Positions 63,056-64,000 of a DNA stretch of 64,000 bases are shown in pieces; position 1 is the stretch's first letter; each line of letters opens with the position of its first letter. Source of the stretch: DASRDU01 sp035560235 (GTDB lineage: Bacteria > Acidobacteriota > Blastocatellia > RBC074); assembly GCA_035560235.1 (NCBI GenBank), contig DATMAG010000054.1, positions 14,374-78,373 on the forward strand, read 5' to 3'. Made by a program: the position numbers and the translations under genes. The notes under the pieces are model-generated. The model was not told the origin of the DNA. It made no database searches and worked only from the letters and a program-made list of their open reading frames with translations.

Positions 63056-64000
63056 TTACCCGCCGATGTAGACTGTGACTTTGTTGGCCTGCTGCCCGTC
63101 AATATTGACTGTGATCTCGACAGTTCCCTTTCCGCGCAGGCTGGTCGGCAGCTTCAGGTTGACCTGATCGAGTCCGGCGAAATTGCCCTGTGCTCCCGCA
63201 AACTGAACTTCAGCATTGACGCCGCCAATCGTGACCTGGACCTTGCTCAGCGATGAGCGATTGCGAATGCCGGTGCCGAACAGCACCAGATAATTCGGAT
63301 TGGCGTCGGTGCCGACGCTCAGCGGTCGCGCCGTGCCGTCGGCATTGGCGACTGGTTGAAAAGAGGATCCGTCGAAAGTCGTCAGCCCCGCCGGCAGTCC
63401 CTGACCGTTGGCAGAAACAGTAAAGACGCTCGGATAGACCGTGTTCACGCTGACTGTGCCGCTGGCGACCAGCGTGCCATTGCCTCTGGTCACGCGCACC
63501 GTTGCGCTTCCGGCAGAAACACTGTGCGGGATGACATAGTTGATCTGAGTAGGCGAAACGAAGAGCAACTGCGCAGCTGCCCCGTTGACTGTCACAATCG
63601 TGTCACCCAGCAGAGTCGGCAGCGGCTGCGAGGTTGCTGTAATCGTGGTCGTCGTCAGATTCGAACCGTAAGCCGCCGCCAGTGAATCAGGCGTCACCAT
63701 TCCCTGATAGTTCGCGGCATTTACAGTAACGACGTTCGGAACAGAGGGCGGCTGTGCGTGGTCAAGTGTGGCGTCCACATAACCGCCGAAATCGGTTGTC
63801 CAGTAATATCCGTAGGTGGAATTCGCACTGTATGCGCGCCCAACGCCAATAACCTTGACATTGGGGCTGAGCATATTGGAATTGTGCGGCGGCGAGTTCT
63901 TCCACTGAATGAAAGTGTAATAAGCGGTCGCATACCCGGCAGCAATGTTTTCAGCCCACCAGGTATTGTAATTGTAGCCGAAGGCCACCATGCGCTGATA
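63056..64000 (-). CDS. Secreted CAP/SCP-domain protein with TIGR03437-like C-terminus (N-terminal part outside window)
   Basis: The frame is open to base 64000, so the true start is beyond the window. Visible N-terminal part is a CAP/SCP domain: WWAENIAAGYATAYYTFIQW, SPPHNSNMLSPNVKVIGVG (His and Glu/Ser motif area) and YGYYWTTDFGGYVD. It continues into a TIGR03437-like domain (VVTVNAANYQGMVTPDSLAA, SPTQINYVIPHSVSAG, LFGTGIRNRSSLSKVQVTIG, NFAGLDQVNLKLPTSL). The same C-terminal domain ends the MBG protein at the other edge. CAP proteins bind lipids or act extracellularly; role here unknown. Confidence 0.9.
   Translation of the reverse strand, partial: YQRMVAFGYNYNTWWAENIAAGYATAYYTFIQWKNSPPHNSNMLSPNVKVIGVGRAYSANSTYGYYWTTDFGGYVDATLDHAQPPSVPNVVTVNAANYQGMVTPDSLAAAYGSNLTTTTITATSQPLPTLLGDTIVTVNGAAAQLLFVSPTQINYVIPHSVSAGSATVRVTRGNGTLVASGTVSVNTVYPSVFTVSANGQGLPAGLTTFDGSSFQPVANADGTARPLSVGTDANPNYLVLFGTGIRNRSSLSKVQVTIGGVNAEVQFAGAQGNFAGLDQVNLKLPTSLRGKGTVEITVNIDGQQANKVTVYIGG

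Overview
The window reads as a stretch of an Acidobacteriota chromosome, most like the Blastocatellia side of the phylum (inference). The evidence is protein families typical of that phylum: a TIGR03437-type C-terminal domain on the two secreted proteins cut by the window edges, a TIGR03436-type VWFA protein, and a large Asp-box/sortilin-like propeller. These sit beside a Gram-negative style meso-diaminopimelate peptidoglycan gene set. There are no rRNA genes, no insertion sequences and no CRISPR array. Two tRNA genes (Asp-GTC, Val-TAC) are present.

Layout. 1-3.3 kb: end of a giant MBG-repeat surface protein with a strong terminator. 3.4-6.6 kb: a HAD hydrolase diverging from two bacterial-microcompartment vertex proteins (EutN/CcmL), then a small protein with an encapsulation-peptide-like N-terminus, a saccharopine-dehydrogenase-like reductase and a coiled-coil protein. 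6.7-12.9 kb: a lysine riboswitch with attenuator ahead of lysC, a GNAT gene, dapB, dapA and dapD, then a dapE-like M20 gene with its own promoter. Together they cover most of the succinylase route to meso-DAP and lysine; dapC/dapF functions are not here. 13.3-16 kb: moeA-moaC-cheR on the minus strand. 16.1-16.3 kb: the two tRNAs. 16.4-26.5 kb: VWFA protein, a 40-residue membrane protein, hldE-C/rfaE2, mfd, two PpiC/SurA-type foldases, a YhaM-like nuclease and a MobA-like nucleotidyltransferase. 26.7-30 kb: an unknown secreted protein behind a long leader, then a ubiD-type decarboxylase. 30-41.7 kb, minus strand: the Asp-box propeller protein, a membrane glycosyltransferase, an enoyl-CoA hydratase, a B12-binding mutase small subunit, an M16 protease pair, the mutase large subunit and a ZIP transporter. 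The large subunit carries the Phe/Gln active-site pair of isobutyryl-CoA mutase rather than the Tyr/Arg pair of methylmalonyl-CoA mutase.

41.9-61 kb is a nearly complete division and cell-wall (dcw) cluster: mraZ, rsmH, ftsL, ftsI, murE, murF, mraY, murD, ftsW, murG, murC, murB, ftsQ, ftsA, ftsZ. It is preceded by a sigma70-like promoter and three AGTGG direct repeats at exact 10-bp spacing, as expected for an MraZ operator. The lysine/DAP genes and the DAP-type MurE are consistent with one another. An Hfq-like Sm protein, pdxA and a CAP-domain secreted protein close the window.

The most striking unexplained signal is a set of intergenic inverted repeats whose arms are themselves built from short reiterated words such as GATTGCA, GCAAAGAA, CACGAAGGAA, CCTGATT and GGAGTCC. 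They recur across the window, sit at nearly every junction in the distal half of the dcw cluster, and in one case run into the 3' end of a coding sequence (murG). The second item of interest is a small BMC-related locus that has vertex proteins and a possible cargo-like protein but no hexameric shell gene in view.
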